The notes beneath the pieces were generated by a model. That model ran no database searches. It saw only the letters and a program-made list of their open reading frames with translations, and was not told the DNA's origin. From Setophaga petechia (lineage: Eukaryota > Chordata > Aves > Passeriformes > Parulidae): DNA of 64,000 nt. The translations under genes were made by a program, and so were the position numbers. Below, one piece after another: positions 50,831 through 63,465 of this stretch; positions within the stretch are counted from its first letter, which is position 1; each line of letters starts with the position of its first letter. The stretch lies in NCBI GenBank assembly GCA_024362935.1, contig JANCRA010000014.1:5971001-6035000 (forward strand), written 5' to 3'.

Positions 50831-51689
50831 GCAGAATAGATGCTGGGTACAGAGCACAGGCGATCCTGACTTGTGTTGGTTTGCCGCCCACGCTCAGCTG
50901 AGTCATCCCGGGGGCTCTGCGTGAGTAACTGTTAACCAACACGAGGACAGCAGTGAATTCCTCCTCAGTTCAGAGCTTCAACCCAACTTATTCTGAAAGC
51001 AACAGCTACGACAGCGTGGGAGAGAACAGGATGCCCACCACACTGCCTTTTGTATGGCAGAAGAGATAAAGGAGGAAACCAATGCGTGATGAGACGATGC
51101 ATGTTTTTCATTAAGAAAAGGGACAATAGCAACAGACTCTTAAAGATGTATTAGAAACAAGACAGAGTCTTAACGCAGATGAAATTGATCTAGTTCTGAA
51201 CATGAAGACTCTTTTCAGAAGCAAGTTATGGGCAGTGTATTCTCCTAACTACTCCCTAGTTTTGTTGGGGTAAGGGCCTGGATGTCATCCATCTGCTCAG
51301 TGTCAAGCTCCTGGGGCATCTTGATGCACATTTATGTTTCATGCTACCTCAGAGCCAGGAATAATTACCAGCTAAGAAGGGTACATTTCTGTAGGTAGAT
51401 AATGAGGCTGAAATGTCTTTGGGGAGCCAAGGTGGGTTATGTAGAGTATGTTCTGAAGTCCTTTACTGGCTCTTTCCACGTCAGTCCAAGACGTTAGAAC
51501 CTGTGCCCCACATCTTACTGCTCATCACCCCCCGCCTGCAGCAGGTACCACCCTGCCCTTCCTGCAGCCCCAGCTGCTGCCCTAATCACTCAGATGATTC
51601 AGTTGGAGGCTGCCTTAGCAGAGACCTATTATTTAAGCTGCTGAATACACCCAGCTTATTTTGCCAGAGCTGTGTTGGGGCAGTGGTGG

Positions 51690-51850
51690 CAGCAGCTCTG
51701 TCAGAGCAATCGTGACGCGCCGCTTGACGTGAGCCGGGGGCAAGAGGATTTTTGGCAGACACAGCCCCCGTCAGACAACGATGCATGAACATAGCCTTAG
51801 AGCTCGCTCAGACATCTCTGCAGTATTAATGACAAAACCCAGCAATCACC
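51690..51850. promoter_or_regulatory. Candidate conserved intronic element
   Basis: ATCGTGACGCGCCGCTTGAC and GTGAGCCGGGGGCAAG, then CCCCCGTCAGACAACGATGC and GCAGTATTAATGAC: a short CpG-rich patch in AT-rich intron, without repeats. It could be a small regulatory element or a local GC fluctuation. Confidence 0.25.
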
Positions 51851-54800
51851 CTGGTGGGACTGAGCACATGTGAAAGCTTCAGTAAGTTAAAACAAAAGGG
51901 GGAAAATTCTGTTTCAGAAAAGGAAAAATAAGGGAGCTCTGATACAAAGCATTGCAGGGACAATCAGTTTAGAATTAAATTATCAAACTCCTGCAAACTC
52001 CTTGTTTTAGCCTCAATACTTTTAAATTATCTGTTGCTTATGCAATCTGAACTACAGAATTGACACACTATGTTACATAGAAGTGGAAGACCTTCCAAGA
52101 GGCACCAACAGTCTATTTTCTGCTGGTTTTGGCTTGGGCTGGCAGAGCACAGATAAAAGTTCGGACTGCTCAATAGCCCAGGACTCACTTAAAGAGTCAA
52201 TTGAATCCATGGCAGAAACATCATCACCTTCTGTGAATGCTGGGCAAACTGCACCGGCATGGTTTGAAGTTGATTTCTCTTCCTTTCAAATAAAATAGCC
52301 TGTGAATTGATTAGAGGTAATAGAATTATTGGATGTTAGCAAGGAAGGGGATTTAAGGAAGATGTAATGACACCATCAAAGCTTTGTTGGGTTGCTTTTA
52401 TTAGCCTGAATCAGCTTAGAGCAGTCCTGACACTAAGAGGTTAGAGGAAGTCTGTTAGAGGCTTGCCTATGGGATGAATGCATAACAAAATCCTTTCGTG
52501 AGGGAAAAAAAAAGTAAAAACCCCCACAGACATGCACCAAAAAAGAACGACAAGTACAGTACTTTAACAGGAAAAATTTCCTCAGAAAGGAGGCAAGCAA
52601 TGAGGCTAGGAGAGGAATAAATGGTGTAGAAATGACAATCGCTCTTCAGTCAGGGCCCATGACTGCACTCACTGCTGATAAGATCCAGCATGTGTCAGTT
52701 GTCAAGTGTCTCTTGTCACACTTCAATGTGAACTTTACAGCGAAAGGGGGACAAGAGGCAGTGAAGGGGAAAATGGCACGGCTCAGAAGGACTTGTGCAC
52801 TCAGTGTGAAGCCATTTCAATTTTATATTCTAAAGGACTTTGTAGGTGATCCCATGAATGCAATTATTCTCACCTAATAAAAGCAACATATGCTAAGACA
52901 ATTAAAAGATTTTATTATACATCTATTCATTGTATTTAGTTTTAGACAGCAGATAAACCTAATTTGAAACAAGATGTTTGCAAGGCAGGAAGCAGAAATA
53001 ATCGTGGTCTGTATCTATAAGAATATTAGTGATTCATTATATTCTTTATATAAGAAGGTGAATTAATAAAACCTTCTTTTACTAATGACAATTTCACCCA
53101 GCAAATGAACAACCTAATTATAAAGCTCTCATTAAAACAGCATAACTTTTGACTTATGGTGTCCTGTTTGGGTGAGTGTACACTCAAGTGACTTTATTAT
53201 CCATCAGAAATGTGTATTTGCAGTCATATTCCCTGTCTGACACAAACCTCACACACTCATCCCTTCACCAAGACATAAAGGTTACCCCATCACAAATCAC
53301 CTCCTCTGCTTTGGCTAGAGATGTGCCACTGTTCTGGTGGCCAACAACCTGAGATGTGCCAACAACCTGAGATTCTCTAGACTTCTATTCTTGAAAATAA
53401 AATCATAAGCTCTAGAAAACCAGCTGGGCTGGGCTGTAGTTTGCAAAGTGAAGAAGATTTTGTGCTGTCAGACCAAACCAGAGCTTAGAGCTGCATCGGA
53501 ACAACATCAGTGCTAATCCTGGAGAGCAAAGAAAACACTTCTGGGTCAGGGATAAGCTCATGGGGGAAGATTCCTGGCAGACCTGGAGCAGCCAGTCAGT
53601 GTGGAAGGAAGAAAGTGGTGGGTAATTATGGCAAGATTTGCATATGACCGCAGTGACTCCCCTCGTTGAGGCAAATGAAGGGCACCAAGGGACTCTGCTG
53701 CTGGGAGCCACCAGAATTAAGCAGGAATCCATCACTTCATGCATAACTGACAACGTGTCACCTAAAAAACCTGATCTACACAGCAAACAACAGTTGTGAA
53801 GGGGTTCAACCCAGACCAGCCCCACGTGGCCAGGAGTGCCAAAGGCAGATGCTGCGTGTGAGAAACATCATTCAGAGCATCTCCTTTTTTCTCAAGGCAG
53901 CGTCACAAGGCAACCCCTGTGCAAGGCTCCACCTGAAACCACATGGCAGAAAGGTAAACTGCAAACAAAAACGCCACATTTGCAGAAGGAATTTTTTTAG
54001 GCCTTAAAAATCTTAAAACAAGGGAAACAGAGTCAAAGTGACCAGCTGTAGAGCATCTACAACACCCAAAATTTCAGTACAGGGTTATCCACCTGTCACA
54101 ACTCTCTACATCCATGTGAGAAATACTGTGAAAATCCATTAAGAGTGAAAATAAAAAGGAAAAGAAAGGGCCACAGGGAACAAAAAGGTCAAAAAGATAC
54201 CAAAATTTGAACTTTGCTCTCCTACAGAGTCCTGAGTCAGGTACAGGTTTAGTGAAGCCTATCACCTCAGCACAGAGATGTTGCTTAGATGTTGCTAGAT
54301 GTTTCTAGTTGTGGAAGTGTAGAAGGAAATATTTTCTGGAATGGCAGAGCAATGACTGGTTTTTGTTACAGGTACTTTATTTTCCTTTGGGTGAAGGCAG
54401 AAAAAGAAGTATCAGTAGTATCACATACAGGAGCTACCCCAGCTCAGGTACTGACATGGATACCAGCTACCACAACTTGCTATTGAAAGGAAAAATGAGT
54501 TGAGATTAAAAATTCTTAAATCCTTAAAATAATTCCTCCTGTCTAATGTAGCCACAGAATGATTTACTGTTATATTATCACACATGTGAATCCAGCACAG
54601 GAATTTTCTCTGAACTGGGTAAGGCTCACACATGGAGATATTGGTAACTCAGTGCTACAGGTTCTATATCATCCAGGCCCTTTTGACTTTCCTTCAGCAA
54701 GAGTGAGAAATGACAAAACACAGAGTCAGGAGAGTGCCCTGACTTGGGGAGTATCAGATGAAGGTTCCATCTCAAGAAAAGTACTATAATTACTGAGCAC

Positions 54801-55271
54801 AGGTTTATAAATACTGCCTGACTAATGATTTAGAGCAGTGAAGCAAATGGAAAGTGTACCCAAACCTGACAATCATCAGCTATTTTCCCACCAGCACTTG
54901 AATATCTATGAAGCGAAAATATCACTAAAGATCTGGCTAACATGAACCATGACTCATTAATTATACAGATATTTATCAGCATCCTGTCATAGATACTTTT
55001 AAAAAATAACTGTGAATCGTGTGCAGGATAGATCCTTTGCCTGGCTGCTGGTATTGAAGTTTATCCTATTTAAACTTTGGACTATGACACAAAGCAGGAA
55101 CTTGCTGTTTTACGTTCCTGTCCCACAGAGCAACTCCAGGGAATCCTACTAAATGGAGCCCCCCTTTCTCTACTCCAAGGACCTTTAATAAATACCAAAA
55201 ATCCCCATTTTCTACAAAGGTTGTAAACACATCTCTTTGGAAGCATCTCAAGCACTCATGTTGAACTTCAA

Positions 55272-55287
55272 TTTTTTTTTTTTTTTT
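55272..55287. repeat. Poly(T) run
   Basis: A run of about 16 T, with a second run of eight T about 25 bases further. No retroposon body seen beside it. Confidence 0.9.
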
Positions 55288-58200
55288 CTTGATGCTGGCA
55301 GATTTTTTTTCCTTCTTTTATTAAGGCCACAGTCCTCACCTCTCTTTCCTCATGGGAAGGATTTCTTTATTAAAACCTGCATCATTATTCCCTTATCCCC
55401 TCCTGCTCTGCATCAGCTCACAGGCCTCTACACTTCCTTTAAAAATAAAAATGTGCACACGGGTGCAAAAGCTTGATGCAGAACCTAATGTGGATCATAC
55501 CCTAAAGGAAGGAAAAAGCACTGTGCAAACTGACTTTACACTGGGATTGTGAGACAAAAAAACCCCAAAGCAGAGTCTGATATTAACATTCCTCCTAGGC
55601 CTTTGTTTGAGTATACAGACTTGAGAAGGAAACGTGGATCTCTCATTATTTATGTGACCAAAGTCTCCATTTTACCTGGCACCTCTTTAAGGTTATAGAG
55701 TGGATGTGATGGGCAATGATTTATTGAGAGATCATCCTGCTCCTGTGTAGATTTAGTTGTGTAGCTGTTATAGCCAGCATTTTATGCTGTATCTCATACA
55801 ATTGCAATGTTTGCCAGCCAGCCCATGAACAAATGAGCAGCTTGCTGCACTATAATATGCATGGATTATAAAAATATTTCATTTCCAAATGCTGCATATA
55901 CTGCTGGAAAACAGGCAGATTGCACAATATCACTGTATTTTTGTATGGCTTTATCACCTGACTGTGAAGCAAAACAACACATCCACAAATTTTAAAGTAT
56001 CATGTTAATAAATGATTGCTGTGTACTAGGGGTAGAAAAAAGAAACAATGATGGACTTTTTAACTTTTTTTTTCATTGTTGTTTTTTGGGTTTTTTTAAT
56101 TGCCATAATGCTCTGCAAAAACTTAATGATCTGCAGGGCAAAATAAAAAAAAATTAAAAAGAAATCACCTGATCTTGATGTTGGAAAGGTGCCAAGCCCA
56201 TCTGAGGTCCAAATCTATATGTACATAAAAAAGCAGGAAGCAGTCTTAAAAGGAAATGCAAATTAGCTTCCTGGGATTTCAAATTTTAAAAGCTTCTGTG
56301 ATTGAATTTATTTTAGCAATTCCCTCTTTAAGGAATGAGAAAATGGGCCCTACAGTTGAGACTTCAAACAAACAGAATGAAGAAGCAAAATCCTTCATAA
56401 CATTGCTTATTGCACTCAAAATTATTATAGTCATGTGTTGAGGACTGATCAATAAAAGAGAATTATACATCAGTATAATGGCTACAAAGGTAAAATGACT
56501 TCTGGTCAACTTTATCAAAATATCAAGAAAAGCTGGCAGAGTATTAGCAGTAATAAACACAGAACAACCAGTTTGTATAAGGGGACAGAAATGTGCTCCT
56601 AGCAGCAGGGGTACTGTGATTTTTACATTGGATGCAGCATAAATTAAAATCTTCTGCATTATTAACAACAGTGAACACCTCCTTTGGGGCACAGATAGTA
56701 ATGAAAGTTCACATTTGAATTAAAGTGTGGAGGTTGCTGAACAGAGACAAAAAAGTGAGGCAGAAAAACACAGAGTCCATCTAAGGGTGACAAATACATT
56801 ACTAATACGTGGAAGAGTAAATCAGGGGGTTGCAACATCCTTATTTTTGTCCATATGATTATCACATCTCAAGACCTAGCACAGAACAAGTTTTGGTTTA
56901 ATGTTATTTCTTTATACAAAACTTTCAGTAACGCACCCAATAAACCCTGGCCCAGCCCCTTCAAAGAAGCATCCAGCAAACCCCTGTGCATCCAGAAGCA
57001 GGTGAATAAAATGTACAGAGAAGCCTTGATTCATTCAGGCATCCAGGAGTTCATTTTTTAAACACTTCTTGACAACATCTCTAGTTCCACACTGCTTTCC
57101 AGGAAAGAAGTTTTCCATTTTCCTGGAGCCAGTCACCTTGCTAAATGCTGACAGCAACAGCACAAATGCAGAGCAAAAACATATTTACTGCAGGTCAGTT
57201 TTCAATCTGCTACAATATCAGTTTAATATTCCAGGAACCACTGGGCTCCATGGTTCAGTGTATGGGACATCATACACACATTGAAACATTAATTAGCTAA
57301 AACTCTCCTGGCTCTTGGGCCAGGGTACCCACATTACACAAACTGCCTGGCAGCCTCTCACCTTGTCCTTATTGCAAATAATGATGCAATTTTTCCTGCT
57401 TCTGCAGAAGGGCTGCTTTCAGTAGGGGCTTAGAAATGCTGATTTTTAAACACTTTAATTTTTAAGGCAGGTCTTGTTTTATAGAGGTGACAAATTTTTG
57501 AGAGGATGGAGCAGAGCAGAGTTATTTTGCTGCCTTGAACTCTCAGGGTGTGAGAAATAGCCAAACCACCTGACACAAAAATGGGTTCAGCCTGGCAAGG
57601 GTGGACAAGACCCTTTCCAAGGGCATGGTCAGGGCCATCAGCTGGGTCACATTTACCCTCCTATTTACCCCAGGGTGCATCAAGGAAACTCACAGGATCA
57701 TAGGTGCCTCTGAGGTGGGCAAGGGCATGGCTGGAAATAACATACACCACCTGAAAAGTCACTGAGCCTATTTTAAAATAAGTTAGTAGGAACTAGACTC
57801 AAGTGAAAGAATTTTTTGTGAGAGGTTACAGGAGACTTGGGTCCATGGGAAATGAAATATCTGTACCCAAAGGAATCACACAAGGGCAAGAATCCAGAGC
57901 TGTGCCTCAGTAGCTCCCACAGAGAATTAGGAGGAATAAACAGTGTTTATTCCACTGAACACTGAAGTCCCAAAGAGGGACCAAATGAATTTCTCCAGTG
58001 GGAAAATCTGCCTCAGGGAACAATTTAGCCCTGAAGAAATCTAAATTAACAAGAAATTAGTTTCCCCTGATTGTTTTTCCCTGTGCCATAATGCTTTGTG
58101 GAGATTTTAAAAGATGTGGCTGTGCAAATATTAGAAATTTCCAAATTAAATATTTAGGCATTAGTATTTATACTAAAACTGTGTACAGGGAGAAGTTTTT

Positions 58201-58479
58201 ATACTAGCATTCAGAGAAACATAGAAATTAGAGAGATATACACTAACTTTGAGAAAATGTCTAAAGAAAGATAGTCTAAGATTACCTTTGCATTTGAAAC
58301 ACTGAATGTGACATTTAAAGGATTTTCCAAAAATTAAACAACACATAAAACCAGGCTTCCTGATCAGCCCTCCTGTATGACCTGAAGATTTTTAAAAGCT
58401 ACAGTAACATACATCCTTCATTTCTGACACACAAGTCTTTGTTTTAAGGTATATTTAAACTAGCTTTCACAATAAAATG

Positions 58480-58800
58480 GGGTCAAGATAAGAATGCAGC
58501 TGCCCATCCTTGTTGTTCTAACATTTGGCTGGTATTTGTTGCCATGAAGCAGCCTTTTGAAAGATGATCACTGTACCTGAAATGCAGATAGTTATAAAAA
58601 TGGCATTAATTTGCTTAGACCGGGAGATTTTCACAGGAGAGCAACTAGCAGAAAACATTATGAAAATGTCCAAGAGGACTGGTAATTGAGTTGATTAGTA
58701 TGACCTTGGTTATGAAGGTAATAGAAGAGTGAATGGTGCTTAGGCTGAGTTATAACCCTGCTGCCTTGCTCGGAGATGTAGTGAGGTATGTAATTTGTTC
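58480..58800. promoter_or_regulatory. Candidate conserved intronic element
   Basis: Repeat-free sequence with AATGGCATTAATTTGCTTAG, ACCGGGAGATTTTCACAGG, GGTAATTGAGTTGATTAG and TGACCTTGGTTATG (a nuclear-receptor half-site TGACCTTGG). Called on motif density and complexity only. Confidence 0.25.
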
Positions 58801-59543
58801 AGGGTGAATCCAGCAGCCTGGCCTCTCCCTGACAGGGTAATACACTCTGCCCAGCAGAGCTTGGCCAGCCACTGCTCCTACCCCAGCAGAGTAAACAGAG
58901 CAGGGTCAGCCCAGGGATGATGTACTCTGCGCTCCCCCCTGCTCAATATGGTAATTTTCTGCTGGCAGACACTTTCTGTTAAAGGTTTCTTCTGAAATTA
59001 GGAAAATTAAAGGCAATTAAAAAAAAAACCCTGAAAGAATGGAAACTTTCCAGTTTCACAGCTGAGAATCTACTTCCCTTTGAATTAAGCTCCAGACAAA
59101 ACCTATCTCGATTTACCTTACTCACCCAACCGCGTAGTCCTGGTGTTGCTTTTTAACTCATCATATTTCCACCCTGTGATAACTCCAGAAAGGCTTTAAA
59201 AAGTCAAGGTTTGTCTTGCAGAATGGGGCTTTATTTGTTCAGGAACTGATTCAGCTAAAGGCCTGAATGCACAAGTGCTGTGATTGCCTTTCTTGCACTA
59301 GATTAACTGTGATTCTTTAAAGATATTTTAGGTAGCCTTCCTTTAAAGGGGAAAAAAAGGCATCCAAAGCAATTAGACAAATTAAACAAAGAAGGTGAGG
59401 AAATACAATTTTCAATGCTGCACTTTGCATTCTTGTCCCTACAAGTAACCTAGATGAGACATAATTACCTATCAGGCATCTACAGAAAGTGTTTTGAGGA
59501 AAAAAAATAGTCACCGAAGGGACTCTTTAAATACTAAACACCA

Positions 59544-59573
59544 ATATATATATATATATTTTTTTTTTTTTTT
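59544..59573. repeat. (TA)n plus poly(T)
   Basis: About eight TA dinucleotides (59544-59559) run directly into about 15 T. A compound simple repeat within the intron. Confidence 0.95.
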
Positions 59574-60267
59574 AAATCAAGGAATGGATCAAAAGCAATG
59601 TCTTCAAAGTCAGCACAATTTAAATATTACCCCTTCCTTCCATCCCTGACGAGCTGTCTTCCTATTTTATTGCAAGTTTCACAAACGAATAACTAGCCAA
59701 GGTTCCCTAGAAGGAAAATGCCTACATAAAAGATTCAATTAAATTAAAATTACTCAGTTCAGTCTGTGTGTGTCCAACGCAAAGTCTGCTTTACTAGGAA
59801 GCCAGGCATAGATATTCAGCTAAAAATTGCCACACATTAGACATGTCATTTCAGGCCATATTTCCCTACAAAGTACAAATCAGTTCTCTTTTGGTTTCAT
59901 AGCTATCAGGATGTCATCATATTCTTTTTCTGAGAAAATCTGAGAGGATGAAAGGAGGCGCTTAGGAAATAATTTTGCATTTTCTCTTAGAAATTAAAAA
60001 GTTTCATTTCTTCTCATTTATTTAAATGCCACAGAGAAATGGGGTTAGAAATGGATTTAGAAAATAATCCAAGACATCTAAAGAAAACTGTAATCTCAAT
60101 AACATTCCAACTATAATCATTTCAGGGCCAGAGGAGCAAAAGCAGTTTCTGTGTGTCCATGGATTTTAGAGACTTGCAGAACTACAAGGCTCTCTGAAAT
60201 CAGGTGTTATATATTCGGCTCTCATTTCACAGAGCTAAAATCAAACTGAATATTTAATTCTAAGTAT

Positions 60268-60365
60268 AAACTAATGACCTGATCCTAAATCATGCAGCAT
60301 GAAGATAGATTACTGTTGACATGCAGAGTCCCAGTGAAATCCCTGGGATATTGTGTGAGCCGAGC
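60268..60365. repeat. Possible sauropsid repeat relic
   Basis: TAATGACCTGATCCTAAATC, ATGCAGCATGAAGATAGATT, ACTGTTGACATGCAGAGTCC and CAGTGAAATCCCTGGGAT recall the common archosaur/turtle string 'GGCCTGATCCTGC.. GCAGAGTCCCATTGAAATCAATGGGA'. It lies about 350 bases from the stronger palindromic copy at 60718. The identity is loose. Confidence 0.4.
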
Positions 60366-60717
60366 AGCCGCCTGCCTGCGACACAAAGCTCAGAGCAGCA
60401 CTGCTGAAATGGAGTTTGGGATGTTAATTCACAGTTACCATCTTTAACACCACGTTTTTAATATCATTCCTCCTGTTGTTTTGAAGGTCAGTGGATCCAG
60501 AGGAAATTTCCCACTCTCAGAGCAATGAGCATGGTATGAAAGTAATAACAGGCTTTCATTTTAAAGTTCTGCTGTTGAGGGTTTCTATCACAAAGTAAAA
60601 TAAAAACAACTCCAGCTAAGCCTTGAGCTGTTTGTAAAAGTTTGCAAGCTAAAAGCAAGAGAGATTTACTTGTGTTTCACTAGTACTGAGCTGACACTAA
60701 TTATCCCACTGTGAACT

Positions 60718-60845
60718 TTGGATGAAATCCTCATCCTGCTGAACTGATGGGAGTTTTGCCACTGACTCCGGCCACACCACGACTTCACCCCTCAGCTCAG
60801 GCTCCCTGCCATGGCCGAATACTTTCTGCATAATCAGGCCCATAA
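60718..60845. repeat. Decayed palindromic sauropsid repeat
   Basis: GATGAAATCCTCATCCTGCT, GATGGGAGTTTTGCCACTGA and CTCCGGCCACACCACGACTT then CACCC match the fold-back form 'GTGAAATCCTGGCCCCACTGAAGTCAATGGGAGTTTTGCCATTGACTTCAATGGGGCCAGGATTTCACCC'. The left arm is better kept than the right. AATCAGGCCC at about 60833-60842 may belong to the same or a neighbouring copy. Confidence 0.6.
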
Positions 60846-61939
60846 AGTTTATCTTGAAAGCCAAAAAATATTAGGTCAACTTCAAATCACTCTGCCTTTT
60901 CCCTTTCTGGAGGGACAGCTTGTTTTAGTCATCACCAGCGTGTCCCTGCTGCCGATGGGAGCTCCATCCTTGAGGGAGCTGTGCCGGAGCGAGCGGCCTC
61001 GCCTGGTGCAGGCTCATTTATTAGTATGCACTACCCAAATTCAAAGACTTTCCAAGGGAAGTTTGACTGCAGCAGTAGCATTCTGATTTATGAAGCTTGG
61101 TTATCATTTTTAAACCACAGCCCTGTCCCCAGCCTGACTCGACTGACAATGACAGATGCCCAACGTGTTTGTCAGGCTCGAGGCTGATTCCCCATCCCTG
61201 CTGCAGCTCTTCCCCATGCTGGGACCAGTCACACCCCAATCCCCACAGGTGGCTCAGCTGGGCACTCTGGCACCCACACATAAATGGCTCCAGCTGGATT
61301 GGTGCAAAACCCTGCACAGCAGCAATTACTTAGAGAAAAAACAGAGAAAACAGTTAAAAATCTGGTTTTACAAAACAAGCTCCGTGCAATTGCAGCATGC
61401 ACTGCAGCCACTATGGCAGAATTAGAGATTTCCAGACAAGCCAGGCTTGCAAAAAAATAGGAAAACAGAAATCTAATATCATGACTATATGTGTGTCCTT
61501 GTGGGCCAGCATGGATATTTGTTTGCTGCTTCTAAATATGAATATCAAATTCTTCTCCCTCCCCACCTGACCATCACATTAAAAAAACCAAACACAACAA
61601 CATTTCAGAACATATTTGAACATGCCTGCTTAATGGGAGAAAAATGTCATACAACCAACACATCTTTCCCATGTGGAGAGAGAACATTCTGCATTACAAA
61701 CATACAGCAAATGTAACCAGAGGAGCATAGGTGGGTACAGAGATCTAAGCAACGGAAATGTGCCCGTCTGGCGTCCAAAGAATTACATTAAAGATGCTCA
61801 AGTGTCATTTTAAGAGTCTGCATCTTGACATCAAGCAGACAAAGATGCTTTCATGGTCTTTCTTCAAGCAAGAAGGCAGAAACACAAGTAGGGATTTTCT
61901 TTTATGCTCAGCAAGATAAAAACTGAGTATAAACACTGA

Positions 61940-62105
61940 AGTATTTATTCTCACAGCAATTCCATGAAATGCACTGTTATTCCCATTTTACAGAAGAGGA
62001 ACTGAGTCACAGAGAGACCGTCTGGCTCACAGTTTAAAGGTGGTTTAAAAACTGAGCTGAGGACACTGTGTTCACATCCAGTGTTTGAGCCACAAAACCA
62101 GAATT
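61940..62105 (-). mobile_element. MIR-like CORE-SINE, antisense
   Basis: The plus strand reads TTCTCACAGCAATTCCATGA, TATTCCCATTTTACAGAAGA, GGAACTGAGTCACAGAGAGA, then a decayed 'CTTGCCCAAGGTCACACAG' segment (GTCTGGCTCACAG). After this come GTGTTCACATCCAGTG and TTGAGCCAC, matching the end of the antisense MIR. The core is well preserved and the head is degraded. Confidence 0.82.
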
Positions 62106-63039
62106 CATCCTTCATAATGAGTTCAGCTTTTTGTTCAGTAACTATGAAGGTGCTGAAGAAATTTAGTAAATTCTTCTGTAAAAGCTACATGATACTTAGA
62201 TGAAAACTAGCAAACCTGAGCTCTAGTAACCTATCCACTCAAGCAGGCTCCAAAGAAAATGTGGAAAATAGGTGTTTCATAGCTGAGGCAAGAAAGAGAT
62301 AAACAAAATGCCTTTGCGAATGATTTTGTTTGTGTGAGCAATGTGCTTTTGCTGAAAGACTGGTGTGTGCAAAAAGGGTACATTTTTGGTGTGTCAGCTT
62401 CAATTATCAGCAATCTAAGAGTGAAAAGCAACAGCCTTGTCCCAGCAGCCTCCTCCAAAGGAGATGCCCATCAGCTGAAAGCCCTGCTCCCAGCGTGACC
62501 TTTCCTGCTTTCTGACTGGGCATAAGGGCACAAAGCCATTTTATTTAAACTTCTTCTGGGAAAACTGCTTGTTAGATGTTGATTTCCAGCAGCCACTGCC
62601 CTCTGAAAAGAATATTCATGGCTGATGCTTCACTTGGAAAGCTAATGGGATCCATTTGAACTCTCCACACTCCCTATCTCCACTTGTTTCATATGTGTTT
62701 AAGACCATTTACATCATTTTACAGAAAACTGTGTATGAGTGGGGATGCTCATTGCATGGACTGTTGCTGGGTTAATTCCTAGCATGCATGTTACAGAAGA
62801 CAGCAGGAACTGGTCCTAGCAGGCAAGCTGGATCCCAAAAGAGGCAAGGCTGGAAAAAATCACAATGCCCGGAGCCAGACAAAGCAGTTCGGGCACAAGT
62901 TCCAACGTTTTCCCTCACAATTTTTGTCAGGCAGCTACTGAGAGCACTTCACAGCCTGCTCACCTCCTTGCTGCTTTGTTTTCTCTATTTAAATAAAAAT
63001 TACAGTCTCTCCTTTCACTGGCACGGCTAAAGGGCCCCG

Positions 63040-63205
63040 TAATGCAGTGTATCCTTGGCTCTGTCACTGTGCTTGCTGACCCTACAGTGAGCAGGCTCTG
63101 ACCACCAAATGCGAGCAGAATAAATTATCGCTGACACTCCAATATTTAATTATGCAGCTGTCAGAGCGGCCCTTTCGAAATTCATTTTAATAAAGTGGGA
63201 ACTTT
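63040..63205. promoter_or_regulatory. Candidate conserved intronic element
   Basis: AAATGCGAGCAGAATAAATT, ATCGCTGACACTCCAATATT, TAATTATGCAGCTGTCAGAG and CGGCCCTTTCGAAATTCATT form a repeat-free stretch with CpGs, an E-box (CAGCTG) and TAATTA. The texture is that of a conserved non-coding element; this is untested. Confidence 0.3.
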
Positions 63206-63450
63206 TTTTTCCTTTCAAGGTTAGAGTCAGGGGAGTCACCTTCTGTGTCAGGCTGAGGTCTCCACCATGAGCTTTGCATTCTTCCCTGAGAAGCCTGTCA
63301 CTTGGCCTGATAGAAGGACCAGATAACGGCACCGATGTCTATTGGCCTCCCCCGCCCTGCCTGGATGAACATCCTTCATTTAAACCCACAATAATGAGGA
63401 CCTCAAAGTCAGGCTGGCAGCCACAAGGGCAGCTCGGCAGGGGAAAAGGG

Positions 63451-63465
63451 AAAAAAAAAAAAAAA
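63451..63465. repeat. Poly(A) run
   Basis: A run of 15 A preceded by GGGGAAAAGGG. Low-complexity purine sequence with no retroposon body recognised upstream. Confidence 0.9.

Larger units (their letters stand above)
50831..60267. other. WWOX: WWOX intronic DNA, mostly featureless
   Basis: It contains the CpG patch at 51.7 kb, the candidate element at 58.5 kb and simple repeats. A further homeodomain-core-rich patch at about 55740-56000 may be conserved. Nothing coding was recognised. Confidence 0.55.

Noticed and set aside
53330..53375. Repeated AACAACCTGAGAT strings as a regulatory array
   Set aside because: Only two short copies, better explained by local slippage.
57146..57156. TGCTGACAGCA as a MAF recognition palindrome
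   Set aside because: The spacing is two or three bases short of the known T-MARE or C-MARE, and single matches are expected by chance in 64 kb.
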